A stretch of DNA of 64,000 nucleotides from DASPWW01 sp963803425 (GCA_963803425.1 CAWDMA010000003.1:186001-250000), one strand, 5' to 3'. Numbered from the stretch's first letter, positions 25,905 to 34,480 are shown. Program-made: numbers and translations. Notes: generated by a model from the sequence alone, not told the origin.

Positions 25905-26019
25905 GGCGGGCGCAACATACCACGCGCCTGCGGCCCCTCGACGAGCATGGGTGGCGGTCCGTCAGCGGATCAAATACTCTTCGCGTCGCGTCCCCGGTTG
26001 GTCCGGGCGCGGAGGAGAG

Positions 26020-26826
26020 ATGGTCAGAGGATTCGCCGACAGGGCATTCCTGCCCGCAAAGTCGCTGTTCGAGCAGGTCGGGAACATGATGATCCTGACC
26101 GGCAAGACCATGGTCGCAACCGTGCGGCCGCCATACCCCTACGGCGGGGAGTTCGTCGGCCAGTTCCTGTTCGCGCTCCAGCTCACCTGGTTCCCGATGC
26201 TGGTATCGACGGTCGCGTTCGGGTTCGGCGCCCCGGGCCTGCAGGCGGCGAACTTCCTGTCGCTGTTCGGCGCCCTCGACCGGCTCGGCGGCTTCTTCGT
26301 GCTCGCCTCGATCCGCGAGTTCGCGCCATTCGTGACCGCCGTCGTCGTCGCCGGCGTCGCCGGGACGGCGATCACGGCCGACCTCGGTGCGCGCAAGATC
26401 CGGGAGGAGCTCGACGCGCTGCAGGTGCTCGGCGTCGACCCGATCAAGAACCTCGTCGTTCCGCGCTTCCTGGCGCTGATGCTGATCACCGGGCTGCTCG
26501 ATGTGTACGCCGTGCTGTTCGGGATCTTCGGCGGGATCCTCGCCGAGCTCCTGTACGGCCAGCCGCTGGGGGGCTTCTTCGCCACCCTGCTCACGAACGC
26601 GTCGACGACCGAGCTGTGGGGTTCCGTCCTGAAGACGACGCTGTTCGGAGCGATCATCGCGATCGTCTCCGCGTACAAGGGCATGAACGCGTCCGGTGGC
26701 GCCGAGGGTGTCGGCCGCGCCGTGAACGAGTCGGTCGTGATCAGCTTCCTCGGCGTGTTCGCGTTCAACTACATCTTCACCCAGACTCTGCTCGCGACCC
26801 ATCCGGACCTACTCGTGATCAAGTGA
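26020..26826 (+). CDS. MlaE/YrbE family ABC transporter permease (first copy)
   Basis: 268 residues from ATG at 26020, directly behind GGAGGAGAG. It has about five membrane helices and the MlaE signature: VAGVAGTAITADLGARKIREELDALQVLGVDPIKNLVVPRFLAL. This is the permease of MCE-type lipid import systems (YrbE1A-like). It is followed after 133 bases by a second MlaE gene and then the ATPase, the order of actinobacterial yrbEA-yrbEB-mkl sets. Confidence 0.88.
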   Translation: MVRGFADRAFLPAKSLFEQVGNMMILTGKTMVATVRPPYPYGGEFVGQFLFALQLTWFPMLVSTVAFGFGAPGLQAANFLSLFGALDRLGGFFVLASIREFAPFVTAVVVAGVAGTAITADLGARKIREELDALQVLGVDPIKNLVVPRFLALMLITGLLDVYAVLFGIFGGILAELLYGQPLGGFFATLLTNASTTELWGSVLKTTLFGAIIAIVSAYKGMNASGGAEGVGRAVNESVVISFLGVFAFNYIFTQTLLATHPDLLVIK

Positions 26827-26833
26827 ACCAATT

Positions 26834-26918
26834 CCGCTCGAATCCTCCGCTCCCGCTCACTCGCACTCACCTCGCCGGCAGCCATGCTCGCTCGCTCCCG
26901 CGTCCGGTTCGAGCGGGT
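26834..26918. repeat. inverted repeat between the two mlaE genes
   Basis: CCGCTCGAA at 26834-26842 pairs perfectly with TTCGAGCGG at 26908-26916 over a 65-base spacer. The 28 bases 26891-26918 recur in inverted orientation at 28787-28814 with two mismatches. The spacer is rich in repeated CTCGCT/CCGCTC words. The pair brackets mlaE2 and mlaF. Confidence 0.6.
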
Positions 26919-26959
26919 CTGGGGGGGGACGGGCTCTCGCCGGGACGGGCGGCTGTGTG

Positions 26960-27757
26960 ATGGGTGGGTGGCTGGCGATACCGCGAGAGTGGCTGGCGTC
27001 GCTGGGCGACATCGCGCGGTTCTGCGCACGCGTCATGGGGCTCGTCTACTCGGGCCGCGTGTTCCAGTTCTTCGGCGAGACGCTGCGCCAGGCCGGGATC
27101 CTGATCCTCGGGTCGACGATCGTGATCTGGGGCCTCGTCTTCATCCTCGGCCTCACGTGCGGGATCGAGGGCGCGTACTTCAACCGCGCGGTCGGCGCGC
27201 CGGCGTACGCGGGGGTGTTCGCGGCGTGGTGCGACCTGCGCGAGGTGATCCCGTACGCGTTCGGGTACATGCTGTCGGCGAAGGTCGGGACAGGGATCGT
27301 CGCCGAGCTCGGCGCGATGCGGATCTCGGACGAGATCGACGCGCTCGAGGTGATGGGGGTGCCGCCGATCACGTTTCTTGCCGCCACCCGGTTGCTGGCG
27401 ACGTGGCTGACGCTGCCGTTCATGTACCTGGCGGCGGTCGGCGTCGGCTACTTCGCCTCGTGGCTGGCGGTCGTGAAGCAGATCGCCGAGGTGTCCCAGG
27501 GCGGCTACTTCCTGATCTTCTGGATGTTCCAGAACCCGGGAGACCTCTTATTCAGCCTGATAAAGGGGATGGCGATGGCGACCGCCATCGTGCTCGTCGG
27601 CTGCTACTACGGCTACACGGCGTCCGGAGGCCCTGTCGGGGTGGGCACCGCAACCGCGAAGTCGATGGTGCTGAACATCGTCCTGGTTCACTTGATAGGC
27701 ATGATGGGAACGCTTGTGTTCTGGGGCGCTAACCCGAGAGCACCGATCGGCGGGTAG
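26960..27757 (+). CDS. MlaE/YrbE family ABC transporter permease (second copy)
   Basis: 265 residues from ATG at 26960; a GTG directly before it could add one residue. It has several membrane helices and the family block GTGIVAELGAMRISDEIDALEVMGVPPITFLAATRLLA. It diverges well from the first copy, as expected for the YrbEA/YrbEB heterodimer. ATPase mlaF follows after 30 bases. No MCE substrate-binding gene follows in the window. Confidence 0.88.
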   Translation: MGGWLAIPREWLASLGDIARFCARVMGLVYSGRVFQFFGETLRQAGILILGSTIVIWGLVFILGLTCGIEGAYFNRAVGAPAYAGVFAAWCDLREVIPYAFGYMLSAKVGTGIVAELGAMRISDEIDALEVMGVPPITFLAATRLLATWLTLPFMYLAAVGVGYFASWLAVVKQIAEVSQGGYFLIFWMFQNPGDLLFSLIKGMAMATAIVLVGCYYGYTASGGPVGVGTATAKSMVLNIVLVHLIGMMGTLVFWGANPRAPIGG

Positions 27758-27787
27758 CCGACCCAAGAAGAGGACAGGAGGCGATCG

Positions 27788-28753
27788 TTGGAATCCGAGC
27801 AGCGCGACGAGGAAATAGACCCGGAGCTGGACGACGAGCCGGCCGCCGCGGACCCCGAGCCCGAGGTGGCGACGACGACCGCGCCGCCGGAGTCCGGCGA
27901 TCGCGGCGCCGCCAGCCGCGACTACCTGATCCCGGGGGTGGATCCCAACGACAGCGACCCCTACCGGTGGCACACCGGCGAGAAGCGCGACCCCGGCGGC
28001 GAGGCCGCGATCGAGGTCATCGACCTGGTCAAGCAGTTCGGCCGGATGCGGATCCTGAACAAGGTCAACCTGGACCTGCCCAACGATCAGATCTCGATGG
28101 TGCTGGGCCCGTCGGGGACGGGCAAGAGCGTGCTGATCAAGCACATCGTCGGGCTGCTCTATCCCGATGCGGGCGACGTGCTCGTGCACGGCGAGTCGAT
28201 CCCGAACATGACCGACGACGAGCTGTTCGAGACCCGCAAGAAGTTCGGGCTGCTGTTCCAGGACGGGGCGCTGTTCGGGTCGATGAACGTGTTCGACAAC
28301 ACCGCCTTCCCGCTCCGCCAGCACACCGACAAGTCCGAGGAGGAGATCGGCGAGATCTGCAACCGACGGCTGAAGGAGGTGGGGCTCGCCGACGCGATCT
28401 ACAAGATGCCGAACGAGCTCTCGGGCGGGATGCGGAAGCGGGCCGGGTTCGCGCGGGCGCTGGTGCTCGACCCCGACATCGTCATGTTCGACGAGCCGGA
28501 CTCCGGGCTGGACCCGGTCCGGACCGCGCTCCTGTGCGAGCTGATCCGGGAGGTGCACGAGGAGAACGGCGGCTGCTATCTGGTGATCAGCCACGATCTC
28601 GGCACGGCGCGCCGGATCGCCGACTTCATCGCCGTGCTGTGGAAGGGCCGGATCGTCGAGAGTGGACCGCAGGAGGAGCTGTTCAACTCGGAGAACGAGT
28701 TCGTCAGCCAGTTCCTGAACGCGGAGACCCGCGGCCCCCTGGCAATGGACTGA
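27788..28753 (+). CDS. MlaF/Mkl-type ABC transporter ATPase
   Basis: 321 residues from TTG at 27788, supported by AGGAGG 7 bases upstream. An acidic, disordered 75-residue N-terminus precedes the nucleotide-binding domain. It has Walker A GPSGTGKS, Q-loop LLFQDGALF, signature NELSGGMRKR, Walker B IVMFDEPDSGLD and switch SHD. The FDEPDSGLDP form and the GALF stretch are typical of MlaF/Mkl. It would energise lipid transport by the two MlaE permeases. Confidence 0.9.
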   Translation: MESEQRDEEIDPELDDEPAAADPEPEVATTTAPPESGDRGAASRDYLIPGVDPNDSDPYRWHTGEKRDPGGEAAIEVIDLVKQFGRMRILNKVNLDLPNDQISMVLGPSGTGKSVLIKHIVGLLYPDAGDVLVHGESIPNMTDDELFETRKKFGLLFQDGALFGSMNVFDNTAFPLRQHTDKSEEEIGEICNRRLKEVGLADAIYKMPNELSGGMRKRAGFARALVLDPDIVMFDEPDSGLDPVRTALLCELIREVHEENGGCYLVISHDLGTARRIADFIAVLWKGRIVESGPQEELFNSENEFVSQFLNAETRGPLAMD

Positions 28754-28786
28754 GGCTGCTCCGGGAATCCGCCCGGTCCGCAGTGC

Positions 28787-28819
28787 ACCCGCTCGAACCA
28801 GACGCGTGAGCGAGCGGGC
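28787..28819. repeat. hairpin containing the inverted 28-bp repeat
   Basis: 28787-28814 is the reverse complement of 26891-26918 (26 of 28 bases). Locally, CCCGCTCG and CGAGCGGG form an 8-bp stem with a 15-base loop. It lies just after the mlaF stop and may act as a weak terminator or processing site. Confidence 0.5.
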
Positions 28820-28831
28820 CCCGAGCCATCA

Positions 28832-28869
28832 CCTGCCATGTTCTCCGCTTCGCGTCCGGGCATGGCAGG
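28832..28869. repeat. hairpin-armed dispersed repeat, copy 1
   Basis: A 20-base core (28841-28860) containing CTCCGCTTCGCGTCCG is enclosed by perfect 9-bp arms CCTGCCATG and CATGGCAGG. The same core occurs at three other loci with arms of different sequence. Here it sits between mlaF and the RND gene. Confidence 0.75.
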
Positions 28870-28912
28870 GTTCCAGGTGGGCGAGTAAGCGGGAGCGGAG
28901 GCTTCGGGCGGA

Positions 28913-31519
28913 ATGATCTTGGCGCGGTTGACGGCCTGGGCGGTGCGCCGTCCGCGACCGGTGGTGGCCGCGACCGTCTTCCTGTGCGTGCTGGGGACGG
29001 TCGGGGCGCTCCGGCTCAACACGGACGCCGGCGCCGGGGAGCTGCTCGACTCGGGATCGGACAGCTTCGCCGCCACCGAGGCGTTCAAGCGCCAGTTCGG
29101 CGACGACCCGGTCGCGGTGCTGGTCCGCGGCGACGTCCGCAAGCTGCTCGAGGGGCGCAACCTGCACCACCTGCTCGCGCTCGAGACATGCCTCTCGGGG
29201 CAGGTGCAGCAGGGGGCGCAGCCCGCCACGCCGACGTGCGGGCGGATCGCAGACCTGGACCCGAGCCAGGTCACGTTCGGTCCGACGACCTTCCTGAACC
29301 AGGCGGCCGTCCAGGCTCAGACGCTGCTCGGCTCGCAGGCGCAGAGCGCGCTCGCGCAGGCGCAGGAGGCGGGCGCGCGCGCGTCGCACGCCGCCGCCCG
29401 CCGTGGCGACCCGCCGGAGGTGCAGCAACAGGAGGGGCAGGCAGCCGCGCAGCGGGCATTCGGCCGATTCCAGTCGGGCGTCGTCCAGCTCGCCCAGCGG
29501 GCCGGCCTCGAGGGGCTCCCACGAATCGACGATCCGCAATTCGTGCGGCGGGTCGTGTGCGAGGAGGACCGCGCGGGGTGCATGCCGAAGCAGCGCTTCT
29601 CGTACCTGTTCCCGAGCGCACACTCGGCGCTGATCACGATCAGGCTCCGCCCCGAGCTCAGCGACAGCGATCGGGAGCGGGCGATCAGGCTGATCCAACG
29701 TGCTGTCCACGAGCCCCGGTTCGCGCTGGACGGGGGCAGCTACGTCGTCAGCGGGGCACCGGTGGTGGTCGCAGGGCTCGCCGAGGAGCTTCGCGGCGAG
29801 ATCTTCCTGCTGGTGGCGGTGGCGGTGGCGGTGATGGCGCTCACGCTGCTGATCGTGTTCAGCCCGCCCCTGCGGCTGCTCCCGCTCGCGGTGGCGCTGG
29901 TCGCGGTCGCGATCGCGTTCGGAGGGCTGGCGCTGGCCGGGGGCTCGCTGACGCTGGCCTCGGTGGCGGTGCTGCCGGTCCTGATCGGCCTCTCGGTCGA
30001 CTACGCGATCCAGTTCCAGGCTCGCTTCCGCGAGGCCGAGGCGGAGGGCTACACCCCGGCGGTGGCGGCGCGCCGGGCGGCTGCGATCGGCGGACCCGTG
30101 ATCGCGACGGCGGGGACGGCGACCGCCGCCGGGTTTTTGGTGCTGCTGCTCTCGCCCGTCCCGATGGTTCGGGAGTTCGGGCTGCTGCTAGTGGTGGGGA
30201 TCGCGATCGCGTTCGCCGTCGCGCTGACGGCCGGGTTCGCGGCGCTGATCCTCGCGCGTTCTCCGGCCACCGCCGCGAATGCAGGCCGCGGGCGGCGGCC
30301 GAGCCGGTGGCGGGGGGGCGCGGCGGGGGCCGCCGCCACCAGGGCGCTGGCGCTCGGGATCGCGGCCCCCGGCCGGGTGCTGGCGGTGGCGGTCTTGCTC
30401 GCGGTCGGCGGCTGGGCGGCCTCGTCGAGGACCGAGGTGGTGTCGGACATCACCGAGCTCGTCCCGGCGGACCTGCCCGCGCTCCGCAACCTCGACGCGC
30501 TCCAGGAGGAGACCGGGGTGTCGGGGGAGCTGAACGTCGTCGTTCGCGCCGACGACGTCACCGACCCCGAGGTGATCCGGTGGATGGCCAGGCTCAAGCA
30601 GCGGGTGCTGGAGCGGCACGGCTACAGAGGTCCGAACCCGCGGTGCGAGGACGCCGAGCTGTGCCCAGCGGTGGCGCTGTCGGACCTGTTCGAGGGCTCG
30701 GGGCGGCTGACGCGAGGCCAGATCGCGACGGTGCTGGCGGCGGTGCCCCCCTACTTCTCCCAGGCGGTGATCGGGTCGAGCGACGGGAACGCGCCCCCCG
30801 ACACCGCCCACATCGGATTCGGGATCCCGGTGATGCCGCTCGACCGGCAGAAGCGGCTGATCGACGACATCCGCACCCAGATCGGACCGGACGGCGTCGG
30901 CGGGGGCCCGCCGCCCGGAGTGCGGGCCGAGGTGGCGGGGCTCCCGGTGCTCGCCGCCGAAGCGAACGACGCGCTCGCCGGGAGCCGGTACTGGCTGCCC
31001 GCGGTGGCGCTCGCCGTGGTCGGCCTCGTGCTGCTGTGCGTGTATCGGTCCGTCGGGCGGGCGCTCGTCCCGTTGATACCGATTGCGCTCGCGACAGGGT
31101 GGTCGGCGCTCGTCGTGTGGGCGATCGGGATCCCGCTGAACCCGATGTCGACGACGCTCGGAGCGCTGGTGATCGCGATCGCCACGGAGTTCAGCGTGCT
31201 GCTCTCGGCCCGGTTCCGGGAGGAGCGCGCCGCGGGCCTCTCGGTCGGCGAGGCGCTGCGGAGGACGTACGCCCGCACCGGCGCCGCGGTGGCGGCCTCG
31301 GGCGCCACCGCGATCGCGGGCTTCGCGGTCCTGATTGCGTCGGAGATCGCGATGCTGCGCGACTTCGGGATCGTCACGGTTGTCGATCTGGCGGTGGCGC
31401 TGGTCGGCGTGATGGTCGTCCTGCCGGCGGCGCTGGTGTGGGCCGAGAGCGGGTTCCAGCCGGTCGGGGGATGGGTCGCCGCCGCGCGGGCTCGACCGGC
31501 GCGCGCCGCGCGGCGCTGA
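28913..31519 (+). CDS. RND-superfamily (MMPL/HAE3-type) exporter
   Basis: 868 residues with two repeated halves. Each half has one helix, a large extracytoplasmic domain and a bundle of helices. Conserved features include VLIGLSVDYAIQFQARFREAEAEG in the first half and LGALVIAIATEFSVLLSARFREERAAG in the second, the helix-4 positions that carry the proton-relay acid. It probably exports or moves lipids or hydrophobic compounds, and is placed with the Mla-type transporter in one block. The next gene overlaps by TGATG. Confidence 0.85.
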   Translation: MILARLTAWAVRRPRPVVAATVFLCVLGTVGALRLNTDAGAGELLDSGSDSFAATEAFKRQFGDDPVAVLVRGDVRKLLEGRNLHHLLALETCLSGQVQQGAQPATPTCGRIADLDPSQVTFGPTTFLNQAAVQAQTLLGSQAQSALAQAQEAGARASHAAARRGDPPEVQQQEGQAAAQRAFGRFQSGVVQLAQRAGLEGLPRIDDPQFVRRVVCEEDRAGCMPKQRFSYLFPSAHSALITIRLRPELSDSDRERAIRLIQRAVHEPRFALDGGSYVVSGAPVVVAGLAEELRGEIFLLVAVAVAVMALTLLIVFSPPLRLLPLAVALVAVAIAFGGLALAGGSLTLASVAVLPVLIGLSVDYAIQFQARFREAEAEGYTPAVAARRAAAIGGPVIATAGTATAAGFLVLLLSPVPMVREFGLLLVVGIAIAFAVALTAGFAALILARSPATAANAGRGRRPSRWRGGAAGAAATRALALGIAAPGRVLAVAVLLAVGGWAASSRTEVVSDITELVPADLPALRNLDALQEETGVSGELNVVVRADDVTDPEVIRWMARLKQRVLERHGYRGPNPRCEDAELCPAVALSDLFEGSGRLTRGQIATVLAAVPPYFSQAVIGSSDGNAPPDTAHIGFGIPVMPLDRQKRLIDDIRTQIGPDGVGGGPPPGVRAEVAGLPVLAAEANDALAGSRYWLPAVALAVVGLVLLCVYRSVGRALVPLIPIALATGWSALVVWAIGIPLNPMSTTLGALVIAIATEFSVLLSARFREERAAGLSVGEALRRTYARTGAAVAASGATAIAGFAVLIASEIAMLRDFGIVTVVDLAVALVGVMVVLPAALVWAESGFQPVGGWVAAARARPARAARR

Positions 31520-32190
31520 TGCGCCGCGGGCGCGCCTACTCCCTGTTCGTCGGCGCGGCGTTCGTGGCGCTGATCGTGTTCGCGCTCATCAACACCCTTC
31601 GCACCGAGGAGGGCGGGCTGCTCGGGGCCGGCGGCGATCGCGGCTCCCCGGCGCCCCAGTTCGCCGTCCCGGCGGTGCTGGGACCGTTGCAGGGCGACGC
31701 GAACGTGTACCAGGACGACTGCTCCACCTCCGAGCTGCCGTGTCCGGCCGACGCGCGCCGGACCCCGGCGTGCGAGGTGCGCGAGCGGGGGGCGATCAGG
31801 GTCTGCGACCTGTTCGACCGCCCGCTGGTGATCTCATTCTGGTTCAGTCGCGGCGGCGACTGCCTTCCCAGCCAGGACCTGGTGGATCGCGTCGCCGCGC
31901 GCTACCGCGGCCGCGTCAACTTCCTCAGCATCGACGTCCGCGACGACCGAGACGAGGTGAGGCGGATCGTCCGCGAGCGCGGATGGCGGGTGCCGGTCGG
32001 CTATGACGCCGACGGCGCCGTCAGCAACATCTACCGTGTGGGCGTCTGCCCAACCGTCGCCTTCGTGTACCCGGGCGGGATCATCCAGGGTGCGAGCGTG
32101 GGCAGCAAGGAGCTCGACGGCGGAGCCCTCGCCCGGGACGTCGACCGGCTCCTGCGCGATTCGAAGCGCAGGGCGGCCACATCTAGATGA
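31519..32190 (+). CDS. membrane-anchored TlpA/redoxin-like protein without CxxC
   Basis: 223 residues from an ATG overlapping the exporter stop. One N-terminal membrane helix (LFVGAAFVALIVFALI) is followed by a thioredoxin-like fold: APQFAVPAVLG, LVISFWFSRGGDCLPSQ, VNFLSIDVRDD and the cis-Pro strand VCPTVAFVYPGG. At the active site the usual WCxxC has lost its first cysteine (SRGGDC), leaving one Cys there and one before the cis-Pro. It is either a one-cysteine peroxiredoxin-like enzyme or a structural partner of the exporter. Confidence 0.7.
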   Translation: MRRGRAYSLFVGAAFVALIVFALINTLRTEEGGLLGAGGDRGSPAPQFAVPAVLGPLQGDANVYQDDCSTSELPCPADARRTPACEVRERGAIRVCDLFDRPLVISFWFSRGGDCLPSQDLVDRVAARYRGRVNFLSIDVRDDRDEVRRIVRERGWRVPVGYDADGAVSNIYRVGVCPTVAFVYPGGIIQGASVGSKELDGGALARDVDRLLRDSKRRAATSR

Positions 32191-32198
32191 CTCAAATG

Positions 32199-32236
32199 CG
32201 GTCCGCGTCCTCCGCTTCGCGTCCGGGCGCGGGCCG
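32199..32236. repeat. hairpin-armed dispersed repeat, copy 2
   Basis: The core at 32208-32227 differs from copy 1 by one base. The arms CGGTCCGCG and CGCGGGCCG pair over 9 positions, with one G-T that would be a wobble in RNA. It lies in the gap between the redoxin-like gene and the B3/B4-domain gene. Confidence 0.7.
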
Positions 32237-32254
32237 GTTGGTGGCGGGACTCCC

Positions 32255-32883
32255 GTGAGCGACACCGCGCGTATCGATTCCGGGCTTCGCGAGGAGTTTC
32301 CCGGGCTTGCGATCCGGTCCGAGACGATCGAGCGCGGCTCGGGCCGCAGCCCCCGCGAGGTGAAGCAGCGGCTGGCGATCCTCAGCGACCGGTTCACGGG
32401 CGGCGACGCGATCAACATGCGGCACCGGCCGATCCCGTGGGCGTACAGGGTGTTCTTCCGCCACATCGGACTCGACCCCGACCGGACCAGGACGCCGGTG
32501 GAGCAGATCGTGCTCGATCGGGTCATGCACGGCGGGTTCAGGAGCGTCAGCCTGCTCGACGACGCGCTCACGATCGCGACGATCGAGACCGGCGGCGTGG
32601 CCGTGCGCGCGTTCGACGCGGACCGTGTCACGGGCGGCCTCGTCGTGCGCGGGACGCAGCCCGGCGAGGGGCTCGAGGGCCGTCCGGGCGAGCTCCCCCC
32701 GGGCACGCTCGCGATCGCCGACGAGCAGCGGCCGATCGCGCTGTTGTTCGGCGCGGTGGCGAGTGGACGGGGGTGCGCCCCAAGACCCGGCGCACGCTCG
32801 TTGTCGCGACCCAGGTTCAGGGCGTCCCGGACGCCGCGGTGGAGGAGGCGCTGTGGCTGGTCCGCGACGTGATTCAGGGGTAG
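32255..32883 (+). pseudogene. B3/B4 tRNA-binding-domain protein gene, frameshifted
   Basis: From GTG at 32255 the frame encodes a typical B3/B4 domain as found in phenylalanyl-tRNA synthetase beta and free-standing editing-like proteins: INMRHRPIPWAYRVFFRHIGLDPDRTRTPVEQ, GGF.SVSLLDDALTIATIETG and GTLAIADEQRPIALLFGAVA. After about 32760 the conserved end (EWTGVRPKTRRTL, then VPDAAVEEALWLVRD) continues in another frame to the stop at 32883. A single missing base near 32760 explains it. It is either a pseudogene or a sequencing error. Confidence 0.7.
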
Positions 32884-32906
32884 ACTCCGGTCCGACGAGG
32901 CGATCG

Positions 32907-33380
32907 ATGGGAGCGATGCCCGAGTTGCTCGCGCAAAGCGTTTCGACCCGGCCCCGGGTCACCCGGGATGCCGAGCGTCGCGCGCGCGAGGACCTGCGGC
33001 GCCAGATCGGCCAGCTGGAGCGTGAGCTCGGAGAGCTGTTCGCAACCGCCTTCCCGCGCCGCGGGATCGAGTTCGGCGTCGGCGCGGAGGGCGGGCCGCG
33101 CGTGCTCGGGGTCGGGGAGCTGGAGCGAGTCCGGGACCGCCTCGCGGCCCGGCTGCACGAGGCCCGCGCCGAGCTGGGACGCCGGGTCGAGGTGGAGGAG
33201 CGTAACCGCGCGCTGGTCGAGGACATGGTCCGAGAGCCCGACCGCTACCGGTGGGTGCGTGTCTCCAACGACGACATCGGCGAGCGCGGCTGCCGCCACT
33301 GGCACTCCCGCCCCCGGTGGGGCCTGCTGGGGATGATCCTCGGCTGGTGGCGGGTGAAGCTCTCCTCGGGTTGCCCGTGA
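32907..33380 (+). CDS. coiled-coil hypothetical protein
   Basis: 157 residues from ATG at 32907; ATG at 32916 behind GGGAGC is equally possible. Two helical coiled-coil segments (AREDLRRQIGQLERELGELFATAF and LERVRDRLAARLHEARAELGRRVEVEERNRALVEDM) are followed by a conserved-looking end rich in aromatics and basics: RYRWVRVSNDDIG..GCRHWHSRPRWG..GM..GWWRVKLSSGCP. The end looks like a folded, possibly metal- or nucleic-acid-binding tail. I do not recognise the family. Confidence 0.55.
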   Translation: MGAMPELLAQSVSTRPRVTRDAERRAREDLRRQIGQLERELGELFATAFPRRGIEFGVGAEGGPRVLGVGELERVRDRLAARLHEARAELGRRVEVEERNRALVEDMVREPDRYRWVRVSNDDIGERGCRHWHSRPRWGLLGMILGWWRVKLSSGCP

Positions 33381-33425
33381 CCTCAGGGGCGCGGCTCGCC
33401 GCGTCCCGCCCCGACAAGAGCTGAC

Positions 33426-33926
33426 GTGTCGCAGGGCTCCCGCAAGCGCAAGCGGCGCCGCCCCCGTCCCGCGCCGGCCGTCTCCGCTGAGCCCGCCGGG
33501 GGCGAGCAGCGGCCCCCGCCGCGCCCCGCCCGCCGCCGCCCCGGCCCGGACGATCCGCCGGCCGCCCCGTGGGCGCCGTTCCCGCTCGTGGAGCTGACGG
33601 TCCTGCTCGCCCTCGTGATCCTCGTGATCGGGTTCGTCCTCGGCGGCACGCAGGGGGGCGTGATGATCGGGACGGCGCTGCTGCTCGGCTCGTTGGCCGG
33701 CTTGGAGCTGTCCGCCCGCGAGCACTTCTCGGGGTACCGCTCCCACACGACACTGCTCGCGGGAGCCGCCGCGATCGGCGTGCTCGCCGCGCTCGTGTTC
33801 CTCGCCGACGGCGTCCACCCAGCCGTCCGGATCGCGGTCGCCGCGGTCGTCTTCGCGGGCTCAGCGTGGCTGCTCGGCGCGGCGTTCAGGCGCCGCTCCG
33901 GCGGGCTGCGCTTCAAGGTGCGATAA
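33426..33926 (+). CDS. four-helix membrane protein
   Basis: 166 residues from GTG at 33426. A disordered, strongly basic and proline-rich N-terminus (SRKRKRRRPRP..., 48 residues) is followed by four transmembrane helices: VELTVLLALVILVIGFVL, GVMIGTALLLGSLAGLEL, TLLAGAAAIGVLAALVFLA and IAVAAVVFAGSAWLLGAAF. The function is unknown. A strong hairpin follows the stop. Confidence 0.6.
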   Translation: MSQGSRKRKRRRPRPAPAVSAEPAGGEQRPPPRPARRRPGPDDPPAAPWAPFPLVELTVLLALVILVIGFVLGGTQGGVMIGTALLLGSLAGLELSAREHFSGYRSHTTLLAGAAAIGVLAALVFLADGVHPAVRIAVAAVVFAGSAWLLGAAFRRRSGGLRFKVR

Positions 33927-33932
33927 CGGCGT

Positions 33933-33962
33933 CGAGCCCGGGGCCTGAGTGCCCCGGGCTCG
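33933..33962. terminator. strong hairpin after the membrane-protein gene
   Basis: CGAGCCCGGGGC and GCCCCGGGCTCG form a perfect 12-bp stem with a 6-base loop, 7 bases after the stop. There is no T-run, but the stem lies between convergent genes and probably ends transcription in both directions. Confidence 0.7.
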
Positions 33963-33994
33963 GTCACGCTTGGTGCTCCCCCGTCGAAATCGGG

Positions 33995-34336
33995 CTAGCG
34001 CCTCCGCATCGCCACGTGTTCCAGCCTCGCAGCGATCAGGTCTCGCTGCCGGATGGTCAACCTGCGCAGCTCACGGCTCTCGCTCACCCCTTCGAACTGG
34101 CCGAGGAACTTCTTGACGCGGGAGCGGCCCCATCGATCCTGACTGCGGAGGAGCTCGCTCACGGTCATCGTCTCGACCTCAAGAGGGCAGTCGCGCATGA
34201 CGTCCGCCGCGGTAGCCGAACCCGTCTTGATCTCGCGCTTCAGCGCGGCCCGGGCCAGTCGGACCCGGTTGGCGTGCGCGAGCGCCTCCATGTGCTGTGG
34301 CGTCTCGACAGGTGCGACTGTCGACGCAGCTTCCAT
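33995..34336 (-). CDS. actinobacterial integration host factor (mIHF/sIHF)-like DNA-binding protein
   Basis: 113 residues from ATG at 34336, with GGAGG 7 bases upstream (GTG at 34342 is an alternative). Residues 15-110 follow the mIHF pattern: a long first helix (ANRVRLARAALKREIKTG), DVM..CP.EVETMTVSELL, the helix-two-turn-helix WGRSRVKKFLGQFEGVS, then RELRRLTIRQRDLIAARLE. mIHF binds DNA as a monomer and shapes the nucleoid. The sequence is more divergent and C-terminally longer than the housekeeping protein, so this may be a second paralogue. It has its own promoter. Confidence 0.8.
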   Translation of the reverse strand: MEAASTVAPVETPQHMEALAHANRVRLARAALKREIKTGSATAADVMRDCPLEVETMTVSELLRSQDRWGRSRVKKFLGQFEGVSESRELRRLTIRQRDLIAARLEHVAMRRR

Positions 34337-34480
34337 CCTCACTCCTCCTCGAGTGGTCGCGAGTTATCCCAGAGGGCTATCGGTGGACGACCCCGGTGGC
34401 TCCGAGCCGATGGAGGCCGGAAGAGGGCTTGGAATCCTCTCCTCGTGCGCTCCCTGCCCCGGGCGCGTCCGATCGCCCTG

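Noticed and set aside
26120..26820. Minus-strand frame across the first mlaE gene
   Set aside because: It is antisense to a clear MlaE protein and shows no motifs.
28984..31518. Long plus-strand frame inside the RND exporter gene in another phase
   Set aside because: It is an Arg/Gly-rich shadow of the exporter. Only its last 223 codons, after 31519, are a real gene.
34380..34480. Possible tRNA or small stable RNA upstream of the mIHF-like gene
   Set aside because: There is some stem potential, but no acceptor/T-arm pattern, no CCA end and no match to the RNase P, SRP or tmRNA cores I know. It is better explained as the mIHF leader.
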